Source: Hyphomicrobiales bacterium
GTDB lineage: Bacteria; Pseudomonadota; Alphaproteobacteria; Rhizobiales; Beijerinckiaceae
Direction: 5' to 3'
Length of the DNA: 64,000 nucleotides
Assembly (NCBI GenBank): GCA_016716745.1
Contig: JADJVD010000006.1
Location: forward strand, 62,001 to 126,000
Every line of letters starts with the position of its first letter. The first letter of the stretch is position 1. Position numbers and translations under genes: made by a program. Below, piece by piece: positions 57,162 to 64,000 of this stretch. The notes beneath the pieces were generated by a model that did not search any database, was not told the origin of the DNA, and saw nothing but the letters and a program-made list of their open reading frames with translations.

Positions 57162-57452
57162 ATGGCGAGGCGCGTATTCAGTCGTGAGTTCAAGGTCGAG
57201 GCCGTTCGTCTGGTTCGCGAACGAGGTGTGAGTGTCGCGCAGGCGGCGCGGGATATCGACGTTCACGAGAACGTCCTGCGCAAATAGGTGAAGGAGTTCG
57301 GCTCCGATCCGAGGCAGGCTTTCCCTGGCCACGGGCAGCAGAAGCCCGAGCAGCTGGAGATCGAACGTCTGCGTCGCGAAGTGACGAAGCTGAAGGCGGA
57401 GCGCGACATCCTAAAAAAGGCCGCTGCCTACTTCGCGAAGGAGTCGATATGA
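57162..57452 (+). pseudogene. IS3-family orfA, interrupted by an amber codon
   Basis: Reads MARRVFSREFKVEAVRLVRERGVSVAQAARDIDVHENVLRK, then TAG at 57286-57288, then VKEFGSDPRQAFPGHGQQ...DILKKAAAYFAKESI. Family members have Trp (TGG) at the stop position, so a single G-to-A change explains it. Helix-turn-helix plus leucine-zipper-like protein normally needed for the OrfAB fusion transposase. Confidence 0.85.
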
Positions 57453-58317
57453 AGTTCGGCTTTATCGTGAAGCACCGTTCGATCTGGCCGGTGGCATGGC
57501 TGTGCGAAGCGCTGGGCGTCTCGAGATCAGGCTTCCATGCCTGGCTGCGTCGTGGGCCGAGCGCCCGGACGATCGCCGACGATGAGCTGACGACGAAAGT
57601 CCGGACGAGCTTCATCGCCAGCGCCCGCACCTATGGGGCGCGAAGGGTCTCTGGCGGGACGTGCTCGCCGATGGAGCATACTGCCGCCTGCACAGGATCG
57701 AGCGGCTGATGCGCGCCAACGCTCTTCGCGCGCGACCCCGTCGCCGTGACCTTCCGAAGGACGAGGGCGAACGGATCGCATCGGCCGTCGCGCCGAACGC
57801 GCTCGACAGGCAGTTCACGGCCGATCAGCCGAACCGCAAATGGATCGCCGACTTCACGTACGTCTGGACGGCGGAGGGCTGGCTGTACGTCGCTGCTGTC
57901 ATCGACCTGTTCTCGCGAAGGGTCGTCGGCTGGTCGATGAAGGCCGACGTGACGGCGCAACTCGTCACCGATGCGCTGCTGATGGCGATCTGGCGGCGCG
58001 GCAAGCCGGACGCGCTGCTGCATCACTCCGACCGCGGCTCGCAATATAGCAGCGATCAGTTCCAGCGGCTGATGGCCGACAACGGCGTCGTCTGTTCGAT
58101 GAACCGTTCAGGCAACGTCTGGGACAATGCGGCGATGGACAGCTTCTTCTTGTCGCTCAAGACCGAGCGGATCGGCAAGAAGGTCTACCGGACGCGCGAC
58201 GACGCCAGGGCCGACGTGTTCGATTACATCGAGCGCTTCTACAACACCGTTCGTCGTCACTCGACGATCGGCTATGTCAGCCCGGTTGAGTTCGAAAGGA
58301 AGGTGGGTTTAGCTTAA
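57449..58317 (+). pseudogene. IS3-family orfB transposase, frame-disrupted
   Basis: Starts MKFGFIVKHRSIWPVAWLCEALGVSRSGFHAWLRR, overlapping orfA. A duplicated TC near 57648 (GTCTCTGG where GTCTGG is expected) breaks the frame. The rest continues at RDVLADGAYCRLHRIERLM in another frame and holds the DDE integrase core: IADFTYVWTAEGWLYVAAVIDLFSR, HHSDRGSQYSS and the downstream Glu in MDSFFLSLKTE. Confidence 0.88.
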
Positions 58318-58351
58318 CTGCCTGTCCACGAAACCGGCAGCAGGCCAACAA

Positions 58352-58375
58352 GTCCGCTCTTGACCCAGAGCGGAC
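58352..58375. repeat. GTCCGCTCT palindrome
   Basis: Perfect 9-bp inverted repeat GTCCGCTCT / AGAGCGGAC with loop TGACCC immediately after the IS3 right end. A partial copy is at 55426-55440. Similar palindromes are dispersed between genes in alphaproteobacteria. Confidence 0.6.
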
Positions 58376-58500
58376 ATGGTTGCCGCGATTTATAACGTTG
58401 ACGGATCCGTGCGCGCTTCGCTAGAAATCACTTGTCAGCTGAAGTCCGTCCAGGAGCGCTTTTTTGATAGGCGCAGACCTATAAATTCGGAGCTTTGCCG

Positions 58501-59097
58501 ATGAAAATTCTTTGCGCAGTGCTTTTGACAATTCTTGGTTTGCCGGCAGCCTCTGCGAATGCCGCCGACTGCAAGGCCGAATTTGCCACCGTGCTCGCGG
58601 CAATGCGCTCCGGCGGCCCCATGCGGCGCGAGGACGTGGTTACCAAAGACGGCGCCGTCGTCGAAAAAATGGTCTTGGACCTGAGCCCGCCCGACCAGAT
58701 GAAAGAGGTTTCTGAGACGGTTGGATTTGGCGCCTTCAAGATGTTCGTCTCCGGAAAGAAGGCTTGGACAATTTCTACGACAAACGGCCGAGTCGGACCT
58801 GTAAAAGAGCAGGATGCAGGCTTTGCCAAGAGTGTATTGGAAAGCGCTCTGGGTCTCGAAGAGACCAATGCGCCGTTGGTCGATTGTGCACAGGATGGCA
58901 ACGGAACAATAAAGCTCACGTGGAAGGGCGAGGACGACAGAAAGTCCGTTCTCAATGTTGCAATCGTCGATGCCAAGACCCATTTGGTGAAGACACTCAA
59001 TCGCAGTACGCTCGATACGTCCGACAATACGAAGTACGGGCGAAATTCAACGTACACGGCAATTCCGGCCTTCACGGTCGATGCACCGGCGCCTTGA
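58501..59097 (+). CDS. exported protein of unknown function
   Basis: 198 residues from ATG 58501, with GGAG 8 bases upstream. Signal peptide MKILCAVLLTILGLPAASANA, then a soluble domain with two Cys (Cys25 and one in LVDCAQDG) that could form a disulfide. KMVLDLSPPDQMKEVSET and NVAIVDAKTHLVKTLNRS are visible; the latter resembles beta-strand repeats seen in outer-membrane lipoprotein-sorting-like folds, but the family is not recognised. Markedly lower G+C than the backbone, within the island. Confidence 0.75.
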   Translation: MKILCAVLLTILGLPAASANAADCKAEFATVLAAMRSGGPMRREDVVTKDGAVVEKMVLDLSPPDQMKEVSETVGFGAFKMFVSGKKAWTISTTNGRVGPVKEQDAGFAKSVLESALGLEETNAPLVDCAQDGNGTIKLTWKGEDDRKSVLNVAIVDAKTHLVKTLNRSTLDTSDNTKYGRNSTYTAIPAFTVDAPAP

Positions 59098-59261
59098 GGC
59101 CTGCCGTCAATTCGATCGATCTTGTTTGGCAAGGATTCCGATGCTCTGCCTGAGCATCGACAACGCTGTCTACTGTGCGCAAGAATAAGGGCGAATAGGC
59201 GCCGCTCTCGATCCGGTTACGAAAAAAGGAAAAGCGCCAGGGTGCGCCCGCTCGCGTCTTA

Positions 59262-60099
59262 GGGTCCGGACCCATAAAAGCATTGGCCTGATTGGCGGTT
59301 TGTGATTCACGGCTTCCGAAAGGAAGCGGCGATGGATCGGGATCATTTCTGGCTGACGGACGCACAGTTTTCGAAGATCGAACCGCATCTGCCGACCGAT
59401 GCGCGCGGCAAGGCCCGCGTCGACGACAGGCGTGTCATCAGCGGCGCCGTGCAGGTGCTGAAATCAGGCGGGCGCCGGGTCGATGCGCCGCCGGACTACG
59501 GGCCGAAGAAGACGCTCTACAATCGCTACGTGCGCGGGGCGGAGAAAGGCGTATGGGCGGCGCTGTTCGAGGCGCTCGCACAAGCTGGCGGGCCGCCGCC
59601 GCAGGTCCTGATCGACTCCTCCGCCGTCAAGGCGCTCCGCTCGGCGGCGGGCGGAAAAGGGGGGAGACAAATCAGGCCATCGGGCGCTCGCGCGGCGGGC
59701 GCACGACGAAAATCCACGCGCTGACCGACGCTCGACGCCGTCCGCTCGCCTTCATGCTCACCGGCGGCAATGTCGCAGACTGCACGGCCGGCGCGGCGTT
59801 GCTCGGCCGCCTGCCCGAATGCGAAATCCTGCATGGCGACAAGGGCTACGACGCGAATGCGATCTGTCTCCAGGTCGAGGAGCGCGGCGCGATGCCGAAC
59901 ATCCCGCCAAAGGCCAATCGCAAGTGGAAGAACTGCTTCTCGCCGTTCCTCTATCGCAACCGCAACGCCATCGAGCGCATGTTCTGTCGCCTGAAGGACT
60001 TCCGGCGCGTCGCGACCCGCTACGACCGCAGCGCCGTCAACTTCCTGGCCGCAGTCTGCATCGCCGCGACCGTCAGCTACTGGTTATGAGTCCGGACCC
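59262..60099 (+). mobile_element. IS5-family insertion sequence, copy 2
   Basis: 838 bp, same ends as copy 1 (GGGTCCGGACCCATAA / TTATGAGTCCGGACCC), flanked by TA on both sides (59260-59261 and 60100-60101). Each copy has its own TA duplication, so they inserted independently and do not behave as the ends of one composite transposon. Confidence 0.9.
59332..60089 (+). CDS. IS5-family transposase, copy 2 (made by -1 frameshift)
   Basis: First frame 59332-59724 (MDRDHFWLTDAQFSKIEPHLPTDARG..., catalytic Asp in VLIDSSAV). After a -1 slip at AAAAGGGGGG (about 59655) the second frame gives ETNQAIGRSRGGRTTKIHAL, HGDKGYDA (second Asp) and NAIERMFCRLKDFRRVATRYDRSAVNF (Glu with the YDR motif), ending at 60089. 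A-run plus G-run slippage is the normal expression mode of IS427-type elements. This copy appears intact and could mobilise copy 1 in trans. Confidence 0.85.
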
Positions 60100-60179
60100 T
60101 AGTGGTCCGCGCCCGCCATCTAGTGCGATCGACGCTCGCCTATCGCATGGTTCGCTTGAACGACGGCGTCCCGCTTGGA

Positions 60180-60470
60180 GGTGGACGTCACGATGTTGTT
60201 TATAGCAGGTCTTTCAGCGCGAGGTTGTCGAGCATGGCCTCCCGCCAGCAGGCGCTCGAGTTTGGCATTTTCGTCTTGGAGGTTCTTCAGCCATTGGCTT
60301 CCGAGACCTCAATGCCGCCGAACCGCGCCTTCCAAGCGTAGAACGTCGCGATGCTTATCCCGTGCTTGCGGCACAGCTCAGCCGTGGCGACGCCGGCCTC
60401 CTGCTTCTGCAGGATCGCGATGATCCGCACTTTCCGCGTAACTCGATCGCATTCTCGTCCGGCCCTTCCT
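60180..60470 (-). pseudogene. IS3-family orfA remnant (IS407/IS51-like)
   Basis: On the minus strand the pieces RKVRIIAILQKQEAGVATAELCRKHGISIATFYAWKARFGGIEVSEA, then KNLQDENAKLERLLA and AMLDNLALKDLL match an IS3-type orfA but lie in different frames with a stop after EANG. It is unrelated to the IS3 copy at 57.1-58.35 kb. No terminal repeats were found. Confidence 0.75.
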
Positions 60471-60605
60471 TCGGCCCCGACTCTACCATCAGGTGGGGAC
60501 GTCGCGACGGGGGGGGCGGGAACTCCATGACAGCCTATTCCCTCACCCCTATTTTCGGTGAGTGAATGAAGCCAAAAATCCTAATGTTTCCGAAGAGGAG
60601 TTTCG

Positions 60606-60625
60606 GAAATGGTGGGCGCGACAGG
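60606..60625. repeat. direct repeat within tRNA-Val 3' end (putative att site, proximal)
   Basis: GAAATGGTGGGCGCGACAGG, identical to 54157-54176. Fifteen to sixteen of the 20 bases are the last nucleotides of tRNA-Val including its CCA. Confidence 0.65.
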
Positions 60626-60684
60626 GATTGAACCTGTGACCCCTCCCGTGTGAAGGGAGTGCTCTTCCGCTGAGCTACGCGCCC
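60610..60684 (-). tRNA. tRNA-Val (anticodon CAC)
   Basis: Cloverleaf read on the minus strand: acceptor GGGCGCG/CGCGCCC, D-arm GCTC...GAGC, anticodon stem CTCCC/GGGAG around loop TTCACAC (anticodon CAC), T-arm with GGTTCAATCC, and an encoded CCA end. It is intact and serves as the attachment gene for the island on its 3' side. Confidence 0.95.
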
Positions 60685-60875
60685 GGCTGTCGCCGTGGCC
60701 GCCCGTTTACGGAGCGCTGCGGGGCAAGTCAAGGGAAGCGCCGCCTTCGCGACGACGTGCGCCGGCGCACGCGCGCCGACCCTTGCGGCGCCATCGGCCC
60801 GGCCGCGCGTGCGCCGGCGCACCGAGGCGGGCGCGGCGCCCGCCTAGAACGACGCTCACGAGAGGGAGCGCCGTC

Positions 60876-61100
60876 ATGTTCAACCGCAGCACGCTTTTGG
60901 GTTTCGCCGTCACCGCCGCCGCCGCGGCCGCGCTCGCGGTCTGCGCGACCTTCGCTTCGGCCGAGCCCTCGAACCCGCCGGCGCCCGCCGCCGTCGCCGC
61001 GCCGGCCGAAGCGGCCAAGGCGCCCGCGACCGCGGACCAGAAGCGCAAGGTGCGCGTGATCGAGCTTTACGCCGTGCCGCCCGAGCAGCGCCGCGGCTGA
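60876..61100 (+). CDS. small exported or membrane-anchored protein, unknown
   Basis: 74 residues from ATG 60876 with GAGAGGGAG upstream. Hydrophobic N-terminus (LLGFAVTAAAAAALAVCATFASA) then an Ala/Pro-rich linker and a basic C-terminus (QKRKVRVIELYAVPPEQRRG). Not recognised; likely secreted or anchored. Convergent with gph 4 bases away. Confidence 0.65.
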   Translation: MFNRSTLLGFAVTAAAAAALAVCATFASAEPSNPPAPAAVAAPAEAAKAPATADQKRKVRVIELYAVPPEQRRG

Positions 61101-61104
61101 GGGC

Positions 61105-61818
61105 TCACGCCATCGCTTTCGCCAACGCGGCGACCGCCGCCGGCAGCGCGTCGAAATGCGAGATCACGACGTCCGGGTTCAGGTCCGGAACCGGGATCGT
61201 CGTGTAGCCGAAATCGACCGCGATCACCGGCGTGCCGGCGTTGCGCGCGGTCGCCACGTCCGTCTCCGAATCGCCGATCATGATCGCCCGGTCGAGCCGG
61301 CCGCCCGCCTTCTCGACGGTCATCGCCAGCATGCGCGGATCGGGCTTCGGGATGTTCGTCCCGTCCGCCTCGCGAAACGTGTCCTGCCCGCAGATCGCGT
61401 CGAACCGGTGCGCCACGCCCAGCGCCTCGAGCACCTGAACCGCCAGCCCTTCGAGCTTGTTGGTGCAGACCGCGAAGCGGAAGCCCTGCGCCGCCAGCGC
61501 GTCGAGCGCCGCCGCGACGCCCGGAAACAGCCGGCTCTCGTCCGCCACATGCGCCCCGTAATGGGCGACGAAGGCGTGGAACAGCTCCTCGATCCGCTGT
61601 TTGGGGACGGTCCGGCCGGCCGCCGCCAGCCCGCGTTCGACCAGCGCCCGCGCGCCCGCGCCCAGCATGTCGCGCGCCTCGTCGTAAGGAAGCGGCGGAA
61701 CGCCCTCCTGCGCCAGCACGACGCGCAGCGTCGAAATCAGGTCGGGCGCGGTGTCGGCCAGCGTTCCGTCGAGATCGAAGACGAGGAGCGGGGCGGGGCG
61801 GGGGGAGGGCGCGTGCAT
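61105..61818 (-). CDS. gph: phosphoglycolate phosphatase (HAD family)
   Basis: 237 residues. HAD motifs: LVFDLDGTLADTAPDL (nucleophile Asp), CTNKLEGLAV (motif II), KPDPRML with catalytic Lys and MIGDSETDVATARNAG (motif IV). The cap domain LRVVLAQEGVPPLPYDEARDMLGAGARALVERGL is typical of Gph. It removes 2-phosphoglycolate formed by DNA repair or Rubisco oxygenation. Confidence 0.93.
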   Translation of the reverse strand: MHAPSPRPAPLLVFDLDGTLADTAPDLISTLRVVLAQEGVPPLPYDEARDMLGAGARALVERGLAAAGRTVPKQRIEELFHAFVAHYGAHVADESRLFPGVAAALDALAAQGFRFAVCTNKLEGLAVQVLEALGVAHRFDAICGQDTFREADGTNIPKPDPRMLAMTVEKAGGRLDRAIMIGDSETDVATARNAGTPVIAVDFGYTTIPVPDLNPDVVISHFDALPAAVAALAKAMA

Positions 61819-61843
61819 GGCGCGGGGCTAGCGCAGCCCGGTC

Positions 61844-61894
61844 CGCGCCGCAAGTCGCGCCGCAAGTCGCCGCACCGCAAGTCGCGCCGCAAGT
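61844..61894. repeat. 12-bp tandem repeat
   Basis: CGCGCCGCAAGT occurs three times (61844, 61856, 61883), with a 15-base variant CGCCGCACCGCAAGT between the second and third copies. Intergenic, upstream of gph on the minus strand and of the GGDEF-EAL gene on the plus strand. Confidence 0.7.
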
Positions 61895-62011
61895 CGCCTC
61901 GGCCGGCGATTGCTTCAGCGTTCCTTAACAGGCGCTCTCTAACGTCACTTAGTCCTTGTGTAGTTTGGATTTTGTGACGTGACGAGAGCCGGAGGAGCAG
62001 AGGGCCAGACC

Positions 62012-64000
62012 ATGGGCGACGGCGTGACCACGCCGTTCATCGTGATCGTCTCGGGCCTGGTCGGCGCGATCGTCATGGCGCTCATCGCGCTCGTGCCTGC
62101 GACCATGCGCGAGGCGACCATCGACGCCGTCCGCCGCGGCGCGATCGACGCGGCCGAGCAGTTGCGCATGACGCATGAGCGCTACGCGGCCACCGTCTCC
62201 TCCCGTCCGCGCCTGCCCACGCCCAAGGGCGTCGCCCGCCCTGCCGAGCCGCCCTCGCCCGGCGCGTTCATGCAGGATCTCGTCAACGAAACGCGCGCGC
62301 GTCCGAACCGCTTCGAGTTCCTGAGCCCGTTCCCCTGGCCCGGCCGGGAGCCGCCGGCGTTCGACGAGTTCCGCAAACAGGCGTGGAAGACGTTCCAGCG
62401 CGATCCCAACGTCGTCTTCACGAACGAGGAGACGCTCGACGGCCAGCGTCATCTGCGGCTCGCCGTTCCGGTGCGGATGACGACGCAGACCTGCGTCGAG
62501 TGCCATAACGGCGAGGCGACCTCGCCAAAGCGCGACTGGGCGATCGGCGACGTCGCCGGCATGATCGAGATGCTGAAGCTGATCGAGCCGAACCTCGTCC
62601 AGACCGAGCGCCACGCCACCGCGATCAAGAGCTTCGTGGTCGGCGCCGGCGTCTTCGCCATCATTCTCGTCGTGCTGCTGAACATCTCGACCGTGCGTCG
62701 CGCCCGCGAGCGCGGCGAGGCGCGCCGCCGCATCGAGTATCTCGCCTATTACGACACGCTGACCGGCGCGCTCAATCGCGGCCACTTCCTCGGCCAGCTC
62801 GATGAATGGCTGAAATCGCCCGAGGCGCGCGCCCGCGGCACCGCCATTCACTTCGTCGATCTCGACAAGTTCAAGGAAGTCAACGACACGATGGGCCACG
62901 ACGTCGGCGACGATCTCGTGCGCGAGGCGGTGGCCCGCCTCATCAAGCTGTCGACGCGTTACGATCTCGTCGGCCGCGTCGGCGGCGACGAGTTCGTCGT
63001 CGCGCAGTGGAAGACGACGTCGCGCAAACAGGTGGAGGAGCGCGCCGCCGCCATTGTCCACGCCCTCGCGCAGCCCTTCGTCATCCGCGACAATACGATC
63101 ACCGTGTCGGCGAGCGTCGGCGTCGTCGATCGCTACATCACGCCGAGCGCCGGCGAGATGTTGAAATGCGCCGACCTCGCGCTCTATCGCGCCAAGGCGC
63201 TGGGGCGCAACCGCTACGTCGTCTTCAACGCCGCCATCGAGGCCGAGCGCGCCGCCCAGCTCGCGCTCGAGATGCGCGTGCGCGAGGCGCTGGATCGATC
63301 CGAGTTCCGCTTGTATTTCCAGCCGATCTGCACCGCCTCGACCGGCGAGATCGAGGGCTTCGAGACGCTGCTTCGCCTGTTCGACGAAGAGGGGCGGCCG
63401 ATCCCGCCGCAGGAGTTCGTCGCCTGCGCCGAAGGCATGGGCCTGATCACGCAGATCGACGAATGGGTGCTGCGCGGCGCCTGTCGCGCGGCGGCCGCGT
63501 GGCCGCGGCATGTGACGGTGGCGGTCAACCTCTCGCCGGCGAATTTCGGCCGCGTCTCGATCACGGGGCGACATCTGCGCCGCGTCGTCGCCGACGCGCT
63601 CGCCGAATCGAGGCTCGAGGCGCACCGCCTCGAACTCGAGATCACGGAGGGGCTTCTGCTGGAGAACACGGAAGAAGTGCTCGCCGAGCTGCGCGGCCTG
63701 AAGGAGCTCGGCGTCTCGATCTCGCTCGACGATTTCGGCGCCGGCTATTCCGCGCTGAACTATCTCTGGAAGTTCCCCTTCGACAAGCTGAAGATCGACG
63801 GCTCCTTCGTGCGCGCCGCGCAGGGCGGCAACCCGGCGCTGCCGCCGATCCTTCGCGCCATCGCGAGCCTTGGCCGCGGCCTGAACCTGAAGGTCTGCGC
63901 CGAGGGCGTGGAGACCCGCGCCCAGGCCGATCTGATCGTCGAGATCGGCGCCCACCAGATCCAGGGCTATCTCTACGGCCGGCCGATCCCGGAGGCCGAG
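62012..64000 (+). CDS. GGDEF-EAL protein with periplasmic haem-binding-type sensor domain (incomplete)
   Basis: 663 codons to the window end, frame still open; GGAGGAG lies upstream of ATG 62012. Order: membrane helix (about 8-30), periplasmic Tll0287-like/DUF3365-type domain ending in TCVECHNGEATSPKRDW with a c-type haem motif CVECH, second membrane helix (SFVVGAGVFAIILVVLLN), GGDEF domain with intact VGGDEF and no RxxD inhibitory site at the usual place (TRYD), then EAL domain in which EAL reads ETL and DDFGAGYSALNYL is present. It probably makes or breaks c-di-GMP in response to redox state or a gas. Confidence 0.92.
   Translation, partial: MGDGVTTPFIVIVSGLVGAIVMALIALVPATMREATIDAVRRGAIDAAEQLRMTHERYAATVSSRPRLPTPKGVARPAEPPSPGAFMQDLVNETRARPNRFEFLSPFPWPGREPPAFDEFRKQAWKTFQRDPNVVFTNEETLDGQRHLRLAVPVRMTTQTCVECHNGEATSPKRDWAIGDVAGMIEMLKLIEPNLVQTERHATAIKSFVVGAGVFAIILVVLLNISTVRRARERGEARRRIEYLAYYDTLTGALNRGHFLGQLDEWLKSPEARARGTAIHFVDLDKFKEVNDTMGHDVGDDLVREAVARLIKLSTRYDLVGRVGGDEFVVAQWKTTSRKQVEERAAAIVHALAQPFVIRDNTITVSASVGVVDRYITPSAGEMLKCADLALYRAKALGRNRYVVFNAAIEAERAAQLALEMRVREALDRSEFRLYFQPICTASTGEIEGFETLLRLFDEEGRPIPPQEFVACAEGMGLITQIDEWVLRGACRAAAAWPRHVTVAVNLSPANFGRVSITGRHLRRVVADALAESRLEAHRLELEITEGLLLENTEEVLAELRGLKELGVSISLDDFGAGYSALNYLWKFPFDKLKIDGSFVRAAQGGNPALPPILRAIASLGRGLNLKVCAEGVETRAQADLIVEIGAHQIQGYLYGRPIPEAE

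Larger units (their letters stand above)
57099..58350 (+). mobile_element. IS3-family insertion sequence, defective
   Basis: About 1.25 kb with matching terminal inverted repeats: left TGTGGCCTGCTGCCGGTTTC... at 57099-57125 and right ...GAAACCGGCAGCAGGCCAACA at 58323-58350, differing by one base. orfA and orfB overlap as in the family. No target-site duplication was evident. orfA has an amber stop and orfB a two-base insertion, so it is not autonomous as written. Confidence 0.88.
54157..60625. mobile_element. small tRNA-Val-associated genomic island, IS-rich
   Basis: About 6.5 kb between the two 20-bp tRNA-Val direct repeats. Base composition is visibly lower in G+C than either flank across the non-IS genes. 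The cargo is a DUF1579/YafY-type regulator pair and an unknown secreted protein; the rest is two IS5-family copies, one IS3-family copy and remnants of two more IS elements. No integrase, relaxase or phage gene is present, so this is a decayed or shrunken island. Confidence 0.6.

Noticed and set aside
54577..60099. A composite transposon formed by the two IS5 copies
   Set aside because: Each copy has its own flanking TA duplication, which fits two independent insertions; no shared outer duplication is seen.

Overview
The window is a high-GC (roughly two thirds G+C or more) chromosomal stretch of an alphaproteobacterium. The ccoNOQP-ccoGHIS gene order, a CcoA-type copper importer, TRAP and polar amino-acid ABC transporters, cobalamin genes and the IS5/IS3 transposases fit best with Hyphomicrobiales (Rhizobiales). 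No rRNA or species-level marker is present, so the order is an inference.

Layout. 1-9.8 kb: end of ccoN, then ccoO-ccoQ-ccoP (cbb3 oxidase) and its assembly genes ccoG (frame-disrupted), ccoH, ccoI, ccoS, followed by a CcoA-like copper importer and a second P1B ATPase, many with overlapping stop/start codons. 9.7-18.5 kb: an APH-like/P-loop kinase fusion, then an agmatinase-family ureohydrolase, an unrecognised protein, a CWC zinc-ribbon-like protein, two paralogous periplasmic binding proteins with a DUF4432 epimerase-like gene between them, two permeases and an ATPase (cationic/guanidino amino-acid type ABC uptake). 18.6-22.8 kb: the Anbu proteasome-like operon (circularly permuted ATP-grasp, alpha-E, transglutaminase, Anbu) behind a convincing sigma-54 promoter. 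22.8-33.8 kb: housekeeping genes (FAD oxidoreductase, dusA, thioesterase, TauE/SafE permease, cobS), two TakP-type TRAP binding proteins (both frame-disrupted), PspA, Mrp/ApbC and an orphan binding protein. 34-45.4 kb: a beta-hydroxyacid dehydrogenase, a large pseudo-caspase with a Met/Gly/Gln/Pro repeat tail, UDG, MBL hydrolase, GST, nuclease, histidine kinase, S10 peptidase and cobT. 45.5-54.1 kb: TRAP permeases, DMT transporter, moaA, DUF971, L,D-transpeptidase and a lone CoxL-like molybdoprotein.

54.16-60.63 kb is a small, lower-GC, IS-rich island. It is bounded on one side by an intact tRNA-Val(CAC) and on the other by a perfect 20-bp direct copy of that tRNA's 3' end. It contains two direct copies of one IS5-family element, one defective IS3-family element, IS remnants, a DUF1579/YafY-type regulator pair and an unknown secreted protein. 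No integrase remains. 60.8-64 kb returns to the chromosomal backbone: a small exported protein, gph and a GGDEF-EAL protein with a periplasmic CxxCH motif that runs off the window.

Several otherwise well-conserved genes (ccoG, both TRAP binding proteins, the pseudo-caspase) carry 1-2 base indels in GC-rich tracts. Sequencing or assembly error is the simplest explanation for these, but genuine decay cannot be excluded from the sequence alone.
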